DNA from: Streptomyces roseus
Lineage (GTDB): Bacteria; Actinomycetota; Actinomycetes; Streptomycetales; Streptomycetaceae
Length of the DNA: 64,000 bases
Direction: 5' to 3'
Assembly (NCBI RefSeq): GCF_001044425.1
Contig: NZ_LFML01000018.1
Coordinates: 1-64,000 of the forward strand
Below are positions 60,202 through 64,000 of this stretch, piece after piece. A program made the translations under genes and the position numbers. Position 1 is the first letter of the stretch. The number at the start of each line of letters is the position of its first letter. Below the pieces are notes generated by a model. The model was given only the letters and a program-made list of their open reading frames with translations, was not told the origin of the DNA and made no database searches.

Positions 60202-60953
60202 GTCAGCGGTTCCTCCTCCGTCGAGGCAAGGATCTCGGCGAGGTGCAGGGTCCGCACCGCCTCTCCCCGGCGGCGCAGGATCCCGTCGAGGTGGGCCAGG
60301 CAGGAGTTGTCGGCCCCGCACAGCACGTCCGCGCCCGTCCCCACCGCGTTGCCGGTCTTGTCGGTGCCCATGGCCACCGACACGTCCGGGTTCTTCACCG
60401 CGAAGGTGCCGCCGAAACCGCAGCACTCCCCGGCGTCCGGCAGCTCGACGAGGTCCAGCCCCTTGACGGCGCGGAGCAGCCGCTGCGGGCGCTCCCCCAG
60501 CCCGAGCCCCCGCAGGCCGTGGCAGGAGGGGTGGTAGGTGACGGTGTGCGGGAAGTACGCGCCCACGTCGGTCACCCCGAGCACGTCCACCAGGAACTCG
60601 GTCAGCTCGAAGACGCGCGGTACGAGCTCCTCGGCCAGCGCCGCGAGCCCGGGGCCGCGCCCCTCGCGCTCCGCCAGGCGGCCGATGCGCGGGTAGTGGG
60701 TACGGACCATCGCGGCGCAGGAACCCGACGGGGTGACCACGTACGGGTACCCGGCGAAGGCCTCCGCGGTGCGCCGCAGCAGCGGCTCGCTCTCGCGCCG
60801 GTATCCGGTGTTGTACTGCGGCTGGCCGCAGCAGCTCTGGGCCGCCGGGAAGTCCACGCCGACGCCGAGGCGCTCCAGCAGGCGTACGACGGCGATGCCG
60901 GTGCGCGGGTACAGCGCGTCGTTGACGCAGGTGACGAACAGGGCGGCACGCAT
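60198..60953 (-). CDS. lutA: LutA-type cysteine-rich lactate oxidation protein
   Basis: A 251-residue protein with two CCG domains: SCCGQPQYNTGYR and ECCGFGGTFAVK, plus PSGSC and HPSCHGLRGLG, the cysteine sets that bind a noncubane or 4Fe-4S cluster as in heterodisulfide-reductase/GlpC relatives. First gene of the lut operon. No regulator of the GntR/LutR type is adjacent. The start lies 18 bases from the divergent cobF gene. Confidence 0.94.
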   Translation of the reverse strand: MRAALFVTCVNDALYPRTGIAVVRLLERLGVGVDFPAAQSCCGQPQYNTGYRRESEPLLRRTAEAFAGYPYVVTPSGSCAAMVRTHYPRIGRLAEREGRGPGLAALAEELVPRVFELTEFLVDVLGVTDVGAYFPHTVTYHPSCHGLRGLGLGERPQRLLRAVKGLDLVELPDAGECCGFGGTFAVKNPDVSVAMGTDKTGNAVGTGADVLCGADNSCLAHLDGILRRRGEAVRTLHLAEILASTEEEPLT

Positions 60954-60971
60954 GACGGGCAGAATAGCGGC

Positions 60972-61721
60972 GTGAAGAAGTTCTCAGTGATCGGCATAGG
61001 CGCGGGCGACCCGGACCACCTGACCCTCCAGGCGGTCAAGGCGATCGGCGCGGCGGACGCATTCCTCATCCTGGAGAAGGGGGAGGAGAAGGCGGACCTG
61101 ACCGGGCTGCGGCGCGCGATGCTCGACGCGCACGCCCGCCCCGGCCACCGCCTGGTGGAGGGCCGGGACCCGGACCGCGACCGGACCCCCGCCGAGTACG
61201 CCCCGACCGTGGACGGCTGGCGCAGCGCGCGGGCCGAGATCTTCGAGCGGTTCATCGCGGACCTGGCGGACGGCGAGACGGGCGCCTTCCTGGTGTGGGG
61301 CGACCCCTCGCTGTACGACTCCACGCTCGCCATCCTGGACGAGGTGCTGGAGCGGGGCCGGGTGGCGTTCGAGCACGAGGTCGTGCCCGGCATCAGCAGC
61401 GTCTCCGCGCTGCTGGCCCGGCACCGGACCAACCTGAACCGGGTCGGCCGGCCCGTCCAGATCACGACCGGCCGGCGGCTGGCCGAGGGCTGGCCGCAGG
61501 ACGTGGACGACGTGGTGGTGATGCTGGACGCGCGGCACGCGTTCACGGCCCACCTCGACCAGGACCTCTTCATTTACTGGGGGGCCTACGTGGGCACCCC
61601 GGACGAGATCCTGGTCTCGGGCCGGCTCGCGGACGTGGCCGGCCGGATCGAGGAGCTCCGTACCGAGGCCCGCGCCCGCAAGGGCTGGATCATGGACACG
61701 TACCTGCTCCGGCGCGGCTGA
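60972..61721 (+). CDS. cobF: Precorrin-6A synthase
   Basis: A 249-residue SAM-dependent methyltransferase of the precorrin family: IGIGAGDPDHLTLQAVKAIGAAD at the N-terminus, FLVWGDPSLYDS and VVPGISSVSALLARH in the SAM-binding centre, and WGAYVGTPDEILVSG at the end, the layout of CobF. It methylates C-1 with loss of acetate in aerobic cobalamin synthesis. No other cob gene is in the window. GTG at 60972; the ribosome site is weak and the promoter must overlap lutA's. Confidence 0.92.
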   Translation: MKKFSVIGIGAGDPDHLTLQAVKAIGAADAFLILEKGEEKADLTGLRRAMLDAHARPGHRLVEGRDPDRDRTPAEYAPTVDGWRSARAEIFERFIADLADGETGAFLVWGDPSLYDSTLAILDEVLERGRVAFEHEVVPGISSVSALLARHRTNLNRVGRPVQITTGRRLAEGWPQDVDDVVVMLDARHAFTAHLDQDLFIYWGAYVGTPDEILVSGRLADVAGRIEELRTEARARKGWIMDTYLLRRG

Positions 61722-61797
61722 GCGGGCGCCGGGAGACCCGGCCGGGCGGGCCGCCAGGACCCGGCCGGGCACGCGCCGAGGACCGGCCCGGCACGCG
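61722..61797. repeat. GC-rich repeats between convergent genes
   Basis: AGGACCCGGCCGGGCACGCGCC and a diverged copy AGGACCGGCCCGGCACGCGC follow each other, with further CCGGCCGGG palindromes. They can form several alternative hairpins and probably terminate both flanking genes. Confidence 0.5.
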
Positions 61798-62955
61798 CTA
61801 GAGGTACGCCGGGAGCGCGGCGGCCAGGCGTTCGTACTCCTCGGGGCGGTTGTAGATCTGCCCGCAGATCCGGATGCCGCCGCCGCCCGGCCAGCCCCAG
61901 ATCAGCACCCGGATGCCCAGCTCGGCCGCGATCCGCTCGCGCAGGGCGCTCGCCTGCGGCTGGGTCTCGGCGGTGCCGGGCGGCAGCCGCAGGGCGCGCA
62001 TGGCGAGCCCCTCGGTGTGGGGCAGCGGGCTGAGCCCCGGGATCTCGGCGAGCAGGGCCGCGCCGTGGGCGGCCAGGGCGGCGTTGTGGGCCCGTACCTT
62101 CGCGGCGTCGAGCCGGTCGAGGAGGTCCAGGCCCTCGGGGGCGGCGAGCCAGCCGGTGTAGTCGGCGGTGGCCCGGTTCTCGACGGAGCGGGGGAAACCG
62201 TGCGCGTCCTCCCAGGAGGGGACCAGCGCCCGGACCCGGCCGCGGTGTTCGGGGGCGACGGCGAGGACGGCGCTGCCGGAGGGGGCGTACCCCCATTTGT
62301 GCAGGTTGCCGAACCAGAAGTCGGCGGCTCCGGCGAGCGGCTCCGCGATCATGCCGGGGGCGTGCGCCCCGTCCACGAGGGTGGTGATCCCGCGGGCGGC
62401 GAGCTCGGCGAGCAGCCGGGGCGAGGCGATGAGCCGGGCGGTGGGCGAGCTGATGTGGTCGAGCACCACGGCCCTGGTACGGGGCGTCAGCCCGGCGAGC
62501 ACGGTCTCGCGCACGGCGTCCTCGTCGGGCAGGTCCGGGTCGAGGGAGACGGTTGTGATCGGGGCGCGGCGGGCGGCGGCCGCCACGACCGTGCCGTAGC
62601 CGTGGTCGGTGACCAGGATCTCGTCACCGTCGGCGAAGGGGACGGCGTCGAGGGCGAGATTGGCGCCCTCGGTGGCGTTGGCGATGAAGGCGATGCCGTC
62701 GGGGTCGGCGCCGAGGTGGCGGGCGACGCGGGCGCGCGCCGCGGCGATCCGGTCGGGGGCCCCGACGAAGAAGGCGTCGGGATCGGCGTGCGCCTCCTCG
62801 CGCAGGGCGGCCTGGGCCTCCTGCACGGGGACCGGCACCGCGCCGAACGACCCGTGGTTGAGGTGGGAGACGGCGGGATCGAGCCGGAACAGCGCGCGCC
62901 CGCCGGGGAACTCGGCGGGCGGCCCGGCGGGGCGTATCGGCTGCGGCTGGTTCAC
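61798..62955 (-). CDS. Class V aminotransferase (isopenicillin-N-epimerase-like)
   Basis: A 385-residue PLP enzyme. LNHGSFGAVPVPVQEAQ at the start, ATEGANLALDAV, DHISSPTARLI and TTLVDGAHAPG (cofactor Asp) are class V marks. The Schiff-base lysine is in FWFGNLHKWGYAP. The closest named relatives are CefD-like epimerases and cysteine desulfurase-like lyases, but no beta-lactam genes are near, so the substrate is unknown. GTG at 62955 has GGAGG upstream. Confidence 0.9.
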   Translation of the reverse strand: MNQPQPIRPAGPPAEFPGGRALFRLDPAVSHLNHGSFGAVPVPVQEAQAALREEAHADPDAFFVGAPDRIAAARARVARHLGADPDGIAFIANATEGANLALDAVPFADGDEILVTDHGYGTVVAAAARRAPITTVSLDPDLPDEDAVRETVLAGLTPRTRAVVLDHISSPTARLIASPRLLAELAARGITTLVDGAHAPGMIAEPLAGAADFWFGNLHKWGYAPSGSAVLAVAPEHRGRVRALVPSWEDAHGFPRSVENRATADYTGWLAAPEGLDLLDRLDAAKVRAHNAALAAHGAALLAEIPGLSPLPHTEGLAMRALRLPPGTAETQPQASALRERIAAELGIRVLIWGWPGGGGIRICGQIYNRPEEYERLAAALPAYL

Positions 62956-63107
62956 GGGACCTCCGGGGTGCGGCGCGCTGTCCCCCGCATCATCGCGTGC
63001 CGCGCCGCGCCTGCCCAGTACGACCCCGGCCGAACCGGCCGCCGAAGCCGCCGCGGCACCCGCCGAACCCGCCGCACCGGCCGAAGCGGGCGCTCCGCAC
63101 GCCGCGT

Positions 63108-64000
63108 TCAGGGCCCGGTCTCGAACCGCGGCGCCTCGAGGCCCTTCAGGCACGAGGTCTGCGGGGCGGCCGGATCGTCGAAGAAGGAGACGGCGATCTC
63201 CTGGGCGCACTTCGAGGTGGCGAAGACCACGTGCGGCTGGTAGGGGACCGTGACGACCTTGGCCTTGTCCAGCGTCCGGGCGACGAACGGTCCGTTGTCG
63301 GCGCCGGTCTGGGAGTCGAAGCCGCCCGACAGGGCGAGGGTGGGGATGTCGCCGCGCGTGACGTCCCGGATCGAGGCGGGCGCCGCGGGGACGTTCCAGA
63401 CCTTGCAGTCGGGGCGGAGGAAGGCGAGCTGCGGGGCCTGGGCCTGTACCGGGCGGGGGAAGTCCGGGAAGGCTTCCTGGCCGCCCCTCAGCGCTTGGGC
63501 CTGGCTCTCGTACGGGACCCATTCGCTGCAGAAGACTCCGTAGACGAGACCGTGCGCGACCCTGCCCACGGCGGCCGGGCTGAGCTTGCCGCCGGCGTAC
63601 TGCTGCGCGATCCGCTGGGGTTTGCCGTGCGCCAGCTCATCCAGCGCGAGGGGCACCTGGGGTGCCACGTGCGTGGCGGAGGTCATCCAGTTCACGAGGG
63701 TGGCGCCGTCCAGGACCACCTTCACCGGCTTGTCGCTGCCGGGCAGCGAGACGGTGGTGGTGACCGGTTTGGCTTGGAGGTCGCGCACGAGCTTGTCGAA
63801 GGTGGCCGACAGGTTCGGGTAGCGCTCGTTGCACGCCGGCTGGTCCGCGCAGGCCTTGAAGAGGCCGTCGAAGCCCTGCCGGGCGCTGCTCCAGGTCGAG
63901 GCGGAACCGGACCTGGCGGGGGGCAGGATGCCGTCGAGGCCGACCGAGCGCAGCCCTTCGGGGTGCAGGCGCATGTAGACCAGTGCCAGGTGGGTGCCGT
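63108..64000 (-). CDS. TAP-family secreted hydrolase (5' end outside the window)
   Basis: 297 codons of the C-terminal part of a second tripeptidyl-aminopeptidase-like hydrolase. The window edge cuts just after the nucleophile elbow: the first visible residues GTHLALVYMRLHPEGLRSVGLDG match the GYSYGTxL...VLD region. Downstream are LVYGVFCSEW, DIPTLALSGGFDSQTG near the catalytic Asp, and the PHVV segment where the His lies (here QPHVVF rather than GHG). It resembles the 26-kb gene and is probably exported; the signal peptide is not visible. Confidence 0.88.
   Translation of the reverse strand, partial: GTHLALVYMRLHPEGLRSVGLDGILPPARSGSASTWSSARQGFDGLFKACADQPACNERYPNLSATFDKLVRDLQAKPVTTTVSLPGSDKPVKVVLDGATLVNWMTSATHVAPQVPLALDELAHGKPQRIAQQYAGGKLSPAAVGRVAHGLVYGVFCSEWVPYESQAQALRGGQEAFPDFPRPVQAQAPQLAFLRPDCKVWNVPAAPASIRDVTRGDIPTLALSGGFDSQTGADNGPFVARTLDKAKVVTVPYQPHVVFATSKCAQEIAVSFFDDPAAPQTSCLKGLEAPRFETGP

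Overview
The window is very GC-rich, with strong third-position GC bias, many GTG (and one TTG) starts with AAGGAG-type ribosome sites, and frequent GTGA/ATGA stop-start overlaps. It carries a complete cvnABCD conservon, several SpoIIE/RsbU-type phosphatase genes, TAP-family secreted hydrolases and an ECF-like sigma factor carrying a zinc-finger tail. Together these point to a chromosomal segment of a Streptomyces or close relative. It holds about 50 protein genes, one tRNA and several strong hairpin terminators. No IS element, prophage or CRISPR array was found.

Layout. 0.2-2 kb: a leftward panD (aspartate 1-decarboxylase) operon with a GNAT protein, an Asp/Glu racemase-like protein and a proline-rich peptide. 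2.4-7.6 kb: a leftward exopolysaccharide operon (small membrane protein, polysaccharide deacetylase-glycosyltransferase fusion, acyltransferase) facing a rightward GH16-like lipoprotein. 7.8-12.4 kb: a PAS-PAS-GAF-PP2C-HATPase regulator whose phosphatase domain has lost most metal-binding aspartates, tail to tail with an EF-G paralogue. 12.8-17.2 kb: a likely trans-membrane electron-transfer module (ferric-reductase-like membrane protein, NuoF/ferredoxin flavoprotein, two lipoproteins). 17.6-22.2 kb: a PucR-like regulator, a sigma factor with a zinc-finger tail, and a DUF4142-DUF1996 secreted pair. 22.4-25.9 kb: two divergent phosphatase genes with intact catalytic residues. 26-32.3 kb: a TAP-family peptidase, a thioesterase-MFS pair with a truncated SRPBCC remnant, a dienoyl-CoA reductase, and a frameshifted membrane-protein remnant.

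32.3-46 kb is rich in glycan metabolism. A leftward sugar ABC transporter plus GH38 alpha-mannosidase operon lies on one side, and a rightward secreted GH27-GH89 pair on the other. A small anchored protein, a universal stress protein and an autoregulated TetR-dehydratase pair lie between them. 46-48.7 kb holds a compact operon of a small helical protein, a long-chain-type prenyl diphosphate synthase and an MpaB/Lcp-like (DUF2236) haem oxygenase, which may make and oxidise an isoprenoid. Next come a membrane-anchored sulfite-oxidase-type molybdoenzyme and an esterase, ending at twin terminators. 51.7-53.4 kb: a 3-hydroxyisobutyryl-CoA hydrolase and a RibD/DHFR-like reductase. 53.5-57 kb: the conservon and tRNA-Pro(GGG). 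57.1-64 kb: a DUF309 gene, lutABC lactate oxidation genes with a coupled VOC gene, a lone cobF, a class V aminotransferase, and the 3' part of a second TAP-family hydrolase cut by the window edge.

Functions come from recognised motifs and neighbourhood. No database search was run. Residue numbers refer to the starts chosen here.
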